Made by a program: the position numbers and the translations under genes | The notes under the pieces: generated by a model | What the model saw: only the letters and a program-made list of their open reading frames with translations | Database searches by the model: none | What the model was told of the DNA's origin: nothing | Source: Megascapheus bottae | Lineage: Eukaryota > Chordata > Mammalia > Rodentia > Geomyidae | Length of the DNA: 64,000 bases | Direction of reading: 5' to 3' | Assembly: GCA_024803745.1 (NCBI GenBank) | Contig: JANJXV010001730.1 | Span: forward strand, 1-64,000 | Shown here: piece after piece, positions 21,701 to 32,389 of the stretch | Numbering within the stretch: the first letter of the stretch is position 1 | How the letters are laid out: each line of letters starts with the position of its first letter

Positions 21701-23262
21701 TGAAGTCAGAGAATGGAGGTGTGCGAAGTCATAGAATGGAGGTGTGTGAAGTCAGAATGGAGGTGTGAGAAGTCATAGAATGGAGGTGTGTGAAGTCATA
21801 GAAGGGAGTTTTGTGAAGTCACAGAATGGCGATGTGTGAAGTCAGAATGGAGGTGTGTGAAGTCATAGAATGGAGGTGTGTGAAGTCATAGAATGGAGGT
21901 GTGGGAAGTCATAGAATGAAGGAGTATGAAGTCATTGAATGGAGGTGTTTGAAGTCATAGAATCGAGGTGTGTGAAGTCATAGAATGGTGGTGTGTGAAG
22001 TCATCGAATGGAGGTGTTTGAAGTCATAACTTGGAGGTGTGTGAAGTCACAGAATGGAGGTGTGTGAAGTCATAGAATGGAGGTGTGTGAAGTCATAGAA
22101 AGGCGGTGTGTGAAGTCACAGAATGAAGGTGTGTGACCTGAGAATGGAGGTGTGTGAAGTCATAGAATGTAGGTGTGCGAAGTCATAGAATGGACGTGTG
22201 TGAAGTCATAATGGAGCTGTGTGAAGTCATAGAATGGAGGTGTGTGAAGTAAGAATGGAGGTGTGTGTAGTCAGACTGGAAGTGTGTGAAGTCACAGAAT
22301 GGAGGCGTGGGAAGTCATAGAACGGAGGTGTGTGAAGTCATAGAATGGAGGTGTGTGAAGTCACAGAATGGAGGTGTGTGAAGCCATAGAATGTAGGTGT
22401 GTGATGTCACAGAATGGAGGTGTTTGAAGTCAGATTGGAGGTGTGTGAAGTCATGGAATGTAGGTGTGCCAAGTCATAGAATGGAGGTGTGTGAAATCGT
22501 AATGGAGGTGTGTGAAGTCATACAATGGAGGTGTGTGAAGTCACAATGGAAGTGTGTGAAGTCATAGAATGGAGGTGTGAGAAGTCATAGAATGGAGGTG
22601 TGTGAAGTCAGAATGGAGGTGTGTGATGTTATAGAATGGAGGCGTGTGAAGTGAGAATGGAAGTGTTTGACCTCATAGAATGGAGGTGTGTGAAGTCAAA
22701 ATGGAGGTGTGTGAAGTCATAGAATGGAGATGTGTGAAGTCAAAGAATGGTAGTGTGTGAAGTCATAGATTGGAGGTGTGTGAAGTCACAGAATCGAGGT
22801 GTGTGAAGTCAGAATGGAAGTGTTTGAACTCATAGAATGGAGGTGTGTGAAGTCAAAGAATGGTAGTGTGTGAAGTCATAGATTGGAGGTGTGTGAAGTC
22901 ACAGAATCGAGGTGTGTGAAGTCATAGAGTGGAGGTGTGTGAAGTCATAGAATGGAGGTGTGTGAAGTCATAGCTTGGAGGTGTGAGAAGTCACAGAATG
23001 GAGGTGTGCGAAGTCATAGATTTGAGGTGTGTGAAGTCATAGAAAGGAGGTGTGTGAAGTCACAGAATGGAGGTGTGTGAAGTCACAGATTGAAGGTGTG
23101 TGACCTCAGTATGGAGGTGTGTGAAGTCAGAGAATGGAGGTGTGCGAAGTCATAGAATGGAGGTGTGTGAAGCCAGAATGGAGGTGTGTGTAGTCATAGA
23201 ATGGAGGTGTGTGAAGTCATAGAAAGGAGGTGTGTGACGTCACAGAATGGAGGTGTGTGAAG
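15780..23262 (+). repeat. 3,736-bp tandem duplication (two copies)
   Basis: Copy 1 covers about 15780-19515 and copy 2 about 19516-23262 (boundaries good to a few monomers). Four landmarks keep an exact 3,736-bp spacing: the GAGGAGCGTGAAGCAAGAAT block (15822/19558), GGATGTTTGTGAAGTAAG (about 16134/19870), GTGGGAAGTCATAG (16271/20007) and its second occurrence (18165/21901). No indel is therefore evident. By eye at least eight substitutions separate the copies (for example near 15995/19731, 16321/20057, 17285/21021, 19373/23109), so identity is about 99.7%. Confidence 0.9.
16241..21900 (+). repeat. Nested ~1.87-kb subunits inside the 3.7-kb repeat
   Basis: The block GTGGGAAGTCATAGAATGAA followed by GGAGTATGAAGTCATTG occurs at 16271, 18165, 20007 and 21901, with spacings of 1,894, 1,842 and 1,894 bp. 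Within each pair the second subunit lacks roughly 110 bp present near 16868-16975 of the first. The older ~1.87-kb duplication was thus later copied as a pair. Confidence 0.8.
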
Positions 23263-25594
23263 TCAGAGAATGGAGGTGTGTGAAGTCACAGAATTAAGGT
23301 GTGTGAACTCAGAATGGAGGTGTGTGAAGTCACAGAATGGAGGTGTGTGAAGTCATAGAGTGGAGGTTTGTGAAGTCAAAGAATGGAGGTGTGTGAAGTC
23401 ATAGAATGGAGGTGTGTGAAGTCAGAATGGAGGAGTGTGAACTCAGAATGGAGGTGTGTGAAGTCAGAGAATGGAGGTGTGTGAAGACATAGAACGGAGG
23501 TGTGTGAATTCATAGCATGGAAGTGTGTGAAATCATGGAAAGGATGTGTGTGAAGTCACAGAATGGAGGTGTGTGAAGTCTGAGAATGGAGGTGTGCGAA
23601 GTCATAGAATGGAGGTGTGTGAAGTCAGAATGGAGGTGTGAGAAGTCATAGAATGGAGGTGTGTGAAGTCATAGAAGGGAGTTTTGTGAAGTCACAGAAT
23701 GGCGATGTGTCAAGTCAGAATGGAGGTGTGTGAAGTCATAGAATGGAGGTGTGTGAAGTCACAATGGAGGTGTGTGAAGTCATAGAATGGAGGTGTGTGA
23801 AGTCACAGAATGGAGGTGTGTGAAATCATAGAATGGAGGCGTGTGAAGTCAAAATGGAGGTGTTTGAACCCATAGAATGGAAGTGTGTGAAGTCACAATG
23901 AAGGTGTGTGAAGTCATAGAATGGAGATGTGTGAAGTCACAGAATGGTACTGTGTGAAGTCATAGAATTGAGGTGTGTGAAGTCATAGAATGGAGGTGTG
24001 TGAAGTCATAGAATGGATGTTTGTGAAGTAAGAATGAAGGTGTGTGAATCACAGAATGGAGGTGTTTGAAGTCACAGAATGGAGGTGTGAAAAGTGAGAG
24101 AATGTGTGTGAAGTCAAAGAATGGAGGTGTGTGAAGTCATAGATTGGAGGTGTGGGAAGTCATAGAATGAAGGATTCGGAAGTCATTGAATGGAGGTGTG
24201 GGAAGTCATAGAATCGAGGTGTGTGAAGTCATAGATTGGAGGTGTGTGAAGTCAACGAATGGAGGTGTTTGAAGTCATAACTTGGAGGTGTGTGAAGTCA
24301 CAGAATGGAGGTGTGTGAAGTCAGAGTATCGAGGTGTGTGAAGTCATAGAAAGGCGGTGTGTGAAGTCACAGAATGCCCGTGTGTGAACTCACAGAATGG
24401 AGGTGTGTGAAGTCACAGAATGAAGGTGTGTGACCTGAGAATGGAGGTGTGTGAAGTCATAGAATGGAGGTGTGCGAAGTCATAGAATGGAGGTGTGGGA
24501 AGTCAGAAGGGAGGTGTGTGAAGTCATAGAATGGAGGTGTGTGAAGTCATAGAAAGGAGGTGTGTGAAGTCACAGAATGGAGGTGTGTGAAGTCAGAGAA
24601 TGGAGTTGTGTGAAGTCATAGAATTAAGGTGTGTGAACTCAGAATGGAGGTGTGTGAAGTCACAGAATGGAGGTGTGTGAAGTCATAGAACGGAGGAGTG
24701 TGACGTCATAGAATGGAGGTGTGTGGTCACAGAATGGAGGTGTGTGAAGCAATAGAATGTAGGTGTGTGAAGTCACAGAATGGAGGTGTGTTAATTCAGA
24801 TTGGAGGTGTGTGAAGTCATGGAATGTAGGTGTGCGAAGTCATAGAATGGAGGTGTGTGAAGTAAGAATGGAGGTGTATGAAGTCATAGAATGGAGGTTT
24901 GTGAAGTCAGAATGGAGGTGTGTGAACTCATAGAATGGAGGTGTGTGAAATCACAATGGGGTGTGTGAAGTCATAGAATGGAGGTGTGTGAAGTCACAAA
25001 ATGTAGGTGTGTGAAGTCATAGAATGTAGGTGTGTGAAGTCACAAAATGGAGGTGTGTGAAGTCATAGAATGGAGGTGTGTGAAGTCAGAATGGCGGTGT
25101 GTAAAGTCACAGGATGAAGGTGTGTGAAGTCATAAAATGGAGGTGTGTGAAGTCAGAATGAATGTGTGTGAAGTCACAGAATGGATGTTTGTGAAGTAAG
25201 AATGAAGGTGTGTGAAGTCATAGAATAGAGGTGTGTGAAGTCAGAATGGAGTTGTATGAAGTCAGAATGGAGGACTGTGAATTCACAGAATGGAGGTACG
25301 TGAAGTCATAGAATGGATGTGTGTGTGAAGTCACAGAATGGAGGTGTGTGAAGTCACAGAATGGAAGTCTGTGAAGTCATAGAATGGAGGTGTGTGAACT
25401 CATAGAATGGAGGTGTGTGAAATCACAATGGAGGTGTGTGAAGTCATACAATGGAGGTGTGTGAAGGCACAATGGAAGTGTGTGAAGTCATAGAATGGGG
25501 GTGTGTGAAGTCACAGAATGGAGGAGCGTGAAGTCAGAATGTAAGTGTGAGAAATCATAGAGTGGAGGTGTGTGAAGTCAGAATGGAGGTGTGT
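23263..25594 (+). repeat. Array segment containing an empty ERV-target paralogue
   Basis: These are ordinary monomers. Positions 23657-23733 repeat the ERV's 5' flank (7736-7812) at a shift of 15,921 bp, including the rare GGAGTTTTGTGAAG variant and GAATGGC(G/A)ATGTGT. Sequence then runs uninterrupted through AAGTCA (23733-23738) into TAGAATGGAGG. No gene is seen. Confidence 0.8.
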
Positions 25595-28500
25595 GATGTT
25601 ATAGAATGGAGGCGTGTGAAGTCAGATTGGAGGTGTTTCAACTCATAGAATGGAGGTGTGTGAAGTCACAATGGAGGTCTGTGAAGTCATAGAATGGAGG
25701 TGTTTGCAGTCATAACTTGGAGGTGATTGAAGTCACAGAATGGAGTTGTGTGAAGTCACAGAATGGTAGTGTGTGAAGTCATAGAATGGATTTTAATGAA
25801 CTAAGTATGAAGGTGTGTGATTCACAGAATGGAGGTATGTGAAGTCACAGAATGGAGGTGTGTAAAGTCAGAGGAGGTGTGTGAAGTCAAAGAATGGACG
25901 TGTGTGAAGTCATAGAATGGACGTGTGGAAAGTCATAAAATGAAGGAGTCTGAAGTCGTAGAATGGAGGTCTGTGAAGTCACAGAATTGAGGTGTGTGAA
26001 GTCATAGAGTGGAGGTGTGTGAAGTCATAGAATGGAGGTGTGTGAAGTCATAGTTGGAGGTGTGAGAAGTCACAGAATGGAGGTGTTTGAAGTCATAGAT
26101 TTGAGGTGTGTCAAGTCATAGAAAGGAGGTGTGTGAAGTAACAGAATGGAGGTTTGTGAAGTCACAGAATGGACGTGTGTGAAGTCTCAGAATGAAGGTG
26201 TGCGACCTCAGAATGGAGGTGTGTAAAGTCAAAGAATGGAGGTGTGCGAAGTCATAGAATGGAGGTTTGTAAAGTCAGAATGGAGGTGTGTGAAGTCATA
26301 GAATGGAGGTGTGTGAAGTCATGGAAAGTAGGTGTGTGAAGTCACAGAATGGAGGTGTGTGAAATCAGAGAATGGAGGTGTGTGAAGTCACAGAAGGAAG
26401 GTGTGTGAACTCAGAATGGAGGTGTTTGAAGTCACAGAATGGAGGTGTGTGAAGTCATAGAGTAGAGGTTTGCGAAGTCAAAGAATGGAGGTGTTTGAAG
26501 TCATAGAATGGAGGTGTGTGAAGTCACAGAATGGATGTTTGTGAAGTAAGGATGAAGGTGTGTGAAGTCATAGAATGGAGGTGTGTGAAGTCAGAATGGA
26601 GGTGTGTGTAGTCAGAATGGAAGTGTGTGAAACAGAGAATGGGGGTGTGTGAAGACATAGAACGGAGGTGTGTGAAGTCATAGAAAGGAGGTGTGTGAAG
26701 TCATAGAAAGGACGTGTGTGAAGTCACAGAATGGAGGTGTGTGAAGTCAGAGAATGTAGGTGTGTGAAGTCACAGAATGAAGGTGTGTGACCTCAGAATG
26801 GAGGTGTGTGAAGTCAGAGAATGGAGGTGTGAGAAGTCATAGAATGGAGGTGTGTGAAGTCAGAATGGAGGTGTGTGAATTCATAGAATGGAGGTGTGTG
26901 AAGTCATAGAAGGGAGGTGTGTGAAGTGAGAATGGAGGTGTGTGAAGTCACAGAATGAAGGTGTGTGAACTCCGAATGGAGGTGTGTGAAGTCACAGAAT
27001 GGAGGTGTGTGAAGTCATAGAGTGGAGGTTTGTGAAGTCAAAGAATGGAGGTGTGTAGTCCTAGAATGGAGGTGTGTGAAGTCACAGAATGGATGAGCGT
27101 GAAGTCAGAATGTAGGTGTGAGAAGTCATAGAATGGAGGTGTGTGAAGTCAGAATGGAGGTGTGTGATGTTATAGAATGGAGGCGTGTGAAATAAGATTG
27201 GAGGTGTTTCAACTCATAGAAGGGAGGGGTGTGAAGTCACCATGGAGGTCTGTGAAGTCATAGAATGGAGGTGTTTGCAGTCATAACTTGGAGGTGTGTG
27301 AAGTCACAGAATGGAGTTGTGTGAAGTCACAGAATTGTACTGTGTGAACTCATAGAATGGAGGTGTGTGAAGTCACAGAATGGAGGTGTGTGAAGTCATA
27401 GATTGGATTTTTGTGAACTAAGTATGAAGGTGTGTGAATCACAGAATGGAGGTGTGTGAAGTCAAAGAATGGAGGTGTGTAAAGTCAGAGGAGTTGGGTG
27501 AAGTCAGAGAATGGAGGTGTGTGAAGTCACAGAAGGAAGGTGTGTGAACTCGGAATGGAGGTGTGTGAAGTTACAGAATGGAGATGTGTGAAGTCATAGA
27601 GTGGAGGTTTGTGAAGTCAAAAAATGGAGGTGTTTGAAGTCATAGAATGGGGGTGTGTGAAGTCACAGAATGGATGTTTGTGAAGTAAGGATGAAGGTGT
27701 GTGAAGTCATAGAATGGAGGTGTGTGAAGTCAGAATGGAGGTGAGTGTAGTCAGAATGGAAGTGTGTGAAATCAGAGAATGGAGGTGTGTGACGACATAG
27801 AACGGAGGTGTGTGAAGTCATAGAATGGAGGTGTGTGAAGTCATAGAAAGGACGTGTGTGAAGTCACAGAATGGAGGTGTGTGAAGTCAGAGAATGGAGG
27901 TGTGTGAAGTCATAGAATGGAGGTGTGTGAAGTCAGAATGAAGGTGTGTGAAGTCAGAGAATGGAGGTGTGAGAAGTCATAGAATGGAGGTGTGTGAAGT
28001 CAAAATGGCGGTGTGTAAAGTCAAAGAATGAAGGTGTGTGAAGTCGTAGAATGGAGGGGTGTGAAGTCAGAATGAATGTGTGTGAAGTCACAGAATGGAT
28101 GTTTGTGAAGTAAGAATGAAGGTGTGTGAAGTCATAGAATGGAGGTATGTGAAGTCAGAATGGAGGTGTGTGAAGTCAGAATGGAGGAGTGTGAATTCAC
28201 AGAATGGAGGTATGTGAAGTCATAGAATGGATGTGTGTGAAGTACAGAATGGAGCTTTGTGAAGTCACAGAATGGAGGTCTGTGAAGTCGTAGAATGGAG
28301 GTGTGTGAACTCATAGAATGGAGGTGTGTGAAATCACAATGGAGGTGTGTGAAGTCATACAATGGAGGTGTGTGAAGGCACAATGGAAGTGTGTGAAGTC
28401 ATAGAATGGAGGTGTGTGAAGTCATAGTTGGAGCTGTGAGAAGTCACAGAATGGAGGTGTTAGAAGCCATAGATTTGAGGTGTGTCAACTCATAGAATGG

Positions 28501-31000
28501 AGGTGTGTGAAGTCACAGAATGGAGGTTTGTGAAGTCACAGATTGGACGTGTGTGAAGTCACAGAATGAAGGTGTGTGACCTCAGAATGGAGGTGTGTGA
28601 AGTCAAAGAATGGAGATGTGCTAAGTCATAGAATGGAGGTGTGTGAAGTCAGAATGGAGGTGTGTGAAGTCATAGAATGGAGGTGTGTGAAGTCATGGAA
28701 AGTAGGTGTGTGAAGTCACAGAATGGAGGTGTGTGAAATCAGAGAATGGAGGTGTGTGAAGTCACAGAAGGAAGGTGTGTGAACTCAGAATGGAGGTGTG
28801 TGAAGTCACAGAATTGATGTTTGTGAAGTAAGGTTGAAGTTGTGTGAAGTCATAGAATGGAGGTGTGCGAAGTCAGAATGGAGGTGTGTGTAGTCAGAAT
28901 GGAAGTGTGTGAAATCAGAGAATGGAGGTGTGTGAAGACATAGAACTGAGGTGTGTGAAGTCATAGAATGGAGGTGTGTGAAGTCATGGAAAGGAGGTGT
29001 GTGAAGTTACAGAATGGAGGTGTGTGAAGTCAGAGAATGGAGGTGTGTGAAGTTACAGAATGAAGGTGTGTGACCTCAGAATGGAGGTGTGTGAAGTCAG
29101 AGAATGGAGGTGTGAGAAGTCATAGAATGGAGGTGTGTGAAGTGAGAATGGAGGTGTGTGAAGTCATAGAATGGAAGTGTATGAAGTCATAGAAGGGAGG
29201 TTTGTGAAGTCACAGAATGGCGATGTGTGAAGTCAGAATGGAGGTGTGTGAAGTCACAGAATGGAGGTGTGTGAAGTCAAAGAAGGGAGGTGTGTGAAGT
29301 GAGAATGGAGGTGTGTGAAGTCACAGAATGAAGGTGTGTGAACTTCGAATGGAGGTGTGTGAAGTCACAGAATGGAGGTGTGTGCAGTGATAGAGTGGAG
29401 GTGTGTGAAGTCAAAGAATGGAGGTGTGTGAAGTCATAGAATGGAGGTGTGTGAAGTCACAGAATGGAGGAGCGTGAAGTCAGAATGTAGGTGTGAGAAG
29501 TCATAGAATGGAGGTGTGTGAAGTCAGTATGGAGGTGTGTGATGTTATAGAATGGAGGCGTGTGAAATCAGATTTGAGGTGTTTCAACTCATAGAAGGGA
29601 GGTGTGTGAAGTCACAATGGAGGTCTTTGAAGTCATAGAATGGAGGTGTTTGCAGTCATAACTTGGAGGTGTGTGAAGTCACAGAATGGAGGTGTGTGAA
29701 GTCACAGAATTGTACTGTGTGAACTCATAGAATGGATGTTAGTGAAGTAAGGATGAAGGTGTGTGAAGTCATAGAATGGAGGTGTGTGAAGTCAGAATGG
29801 AGGTGTGTGTAGTCAGAATGGAAGTGTGTGAAATCAGAGAATGGAGGTGTGTGAAGACATAGAACGGAGGTTGTGAAGTCATAGAATGGAGGTGTGTGAA
29901 GTCATAGAAAGGACGTGTGTGAAGTCACAGAATGGAGGTGTGTGAAGTCAGAGAATGGAGGTGTGTGAAGTCATAGAATGGAGGTGTGTGAAGTCAGAAT
30001 GGCGGTGTGTAAAGTCAAAGAATGAAGGTGTGTGAAGTCATAGAATTGAGGGGTGCGAAGTCAGAATGAAGGTGTGTGAAGTCACAGAATGGATGTTTGT
30101 GAAGTAAGAATGAAGTTGTGTGAAGTCATAGAATGGAGGTGTGTGAAGTCAGAATGGAGGTATGTGAAATCAGAATGGAGGAGTGTGAATTCACAGAATG
30201 GAGGTGTGTGAAGTCATAGAATGGATGTGTGTGAAGTCACAGAATGGAGGTTTGTGAAGTCACAGAATGGAGGTCTGTGAAGTCATAGAATGGAGGTGTG
30301 TGAACTCATAGAATGGAGGTGTGTGAAATCACAATGGAGGTGTGTGAAGTCATACAATGGAGGTGAGTGAAGGTACAATGGAAGTGTGTGAAGTCATAGA
30401 ATGGAGGTTTGTGAAGTCACAGAATGGAGGAGCGTGAAGTCAGAATGTAGGTGTGAGAAGTCATAGAATGGAGGTGTGTGAAGTCAGAATGGAGGTGTGT
30501 GATGTTATAGAATGGAGGCGTGTGAAGTCAGATTGGAGGTGTTTCAACTCATAGAATGGAGGTGTGTGAAGTCACAATGGAGGTCTGTGAAGTCATAGAA
30601 TGGAGGTGTTTGCAGTCATAACTTGGAGGTGTGTGAAGTCACAGAATGGAGTTGTGTGAAGTCACAGAATGGTAGTGTGTGAAGTCATAGAATGGAGGTG
30701 TGGGAAGTCATAGAATGAAGGAGTCTAAAGTCATAGAATGGAGGTGTGTGAAGTCAAAGAATTGAGGTCTGTGAAGTCATAGAGTGGAGGTGTGTGAAGT
30801 CATAGATTGGAGGTGTGTGAAGTCATAGTTGGAGGTGTGCGAAGTCATAGAATGGAGGTGTGTGAAGTCAGAATGGAGGTGTGTGAAGTCATAGAATGGA
30901 GGTGTGTGAAGTCATGGAAAGTAGGTGTGTGAAGTCACAGAATGGAGGTGTGTGAAATCAGAGAATGGAGGTGTGTGAAGTCACAGAAGGAAGGTGTGTG
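25595..31000 (+). repeat. ~2.38-kb higher-order repeat region
   Basis: The rare TCATAGTTGGAG variant occurs at about 26051, 28430 and 30826 (spacings 2,379 and 2,396). GATGTTATAGAATGGAGGCG occurs at 27166 and 29541 (2,375), and GCAGTCATAACTTGG near 27281 and 29653 (2,372). Additional copies at 25595 and 30501 are out of that register, so smaller rearrangements overlie the period. Identity between units looks lower than in the 3.7-kb repeat. Confidence 0.7.
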
Positions 31001-32389
31001 AACTCAGAATGGAGGTGGGTGAAGACATAGAATGGAGGTGTGTGAAGTCATAGAAAGGACGTGTGTGAAGTCACAGAATGGAGGTGTGTGAAGTCAGAGA
31101 AAGTAGGTGTGTGAAGTCACAGAATGAAGGTGTGTGACCTCAGAATGGCCGTGTGTGAAGTCAGAGAATGGAGGTGTGAGAAGTCATTGAATGGAGTTGT
31201 GTGAAGTCAGAATGTAGGTGTGAGAAGTCATAGAATGGAGCTGTGTGAAGTCAGAATTGAGGTGTGTGATGTTATAGAATGGAGGTGTGTGAAGTCAGAA
31301 TGGAGGTGTTTGAACTCATAGAATGGAGGAGTGTGAAGTAACAATGGAGGTGTGTGAAGTCAGAGAATGGAGATGTGTGAAGTCACAGAATGGTACTGTG
31401 TGAAGTCATAGAATGGAGGTGTGTGAAGTCATAGATTGGATGTTTGTGAAGTAAGAATGAAGTTGTGTGAAACACAGAATGGAGGTGTGTGAAGTCACAG
31501 AATGTAGGTGTGTAAAGTTAGAGGAGCTGTGTAAAGCCAAAGAATGTAGGCGTGTGAAGTCATAGAATGGAGGTGTGGGAAGTCAAAGAATTGAGGTGTG
31601 TGAAGTCATAGAGTGGAGGTGTGTGAAGTCATAGAATGGAGGTGTGTGAAGTCCTAGCTTGGAGGTGTGAGAAGTCACAGAATGGAGATGTGTGAAGTCA
31701 TAGAATGGAGGTGTGTGAAGTCATGGAAAGGATGTGTGTGAAGTCACAGAATGGAGTTGTGTGAAGTCACAGAATGGAGGTGTGTGAAGTCACATAATGA
31801 AGGTGTGTGACCTCTGAATGGAGGTGTGTGAAGTCAGAGAATGGAGGTGTGCGAAGTCATAGAATGGAGGTGTGTGAATTCAAAATGGAGGTGTGAAGTC
31901 ATAGAATGGAGGTGTGTGAAGTCATAGAAAGGAGGTGTGTGAAGTCACAGAATGGAGGTGTGTGAAGTCACAGAATGAAGGTGTGTGAACTCAGAATGGA
32001 GGTGTGTGAAGTCACAGAATGAAGGTGTGTGACCTCAGAGTGGAGGTGTGTGAAGTCAGAGAATGGAGGTGTGCGAAGTCATAGAATGGAGGTGTGTGAA
32101 GTCATCGAATGGAGGTGTGTGAAGTCACAATGGAGGTGTGTGAACTCATAGAATGGAGGTGTGTGAAGTCACACAATGGAGGTGTGTGAAGTCATAGAAT
32201 GGAGGCGTGTGAAGTCAGAATGGAGGTGTTTGAACTCATAGAATGGAGGTGTGTGAAGTCACAATGGAGGTTTGTGAAGTCATAGAATGGAGATGTGTGA
32301 AGTCACAGAATGGTACTCTGTGAAGTCATAGAATTGAGGTGTGTGAAGTCATAGAATGGAGCTGTGTGAAGTCATAAAATGCATGTTAG
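31001..32389 (+). repeat. Array segment, no clear local higher-order unit
   Basis: These are mixed monomers with many private variants. Its right part (from about 32,100) resembles 60,200 onward. No gene or unique sequence is seen. Confidence 0.7.
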
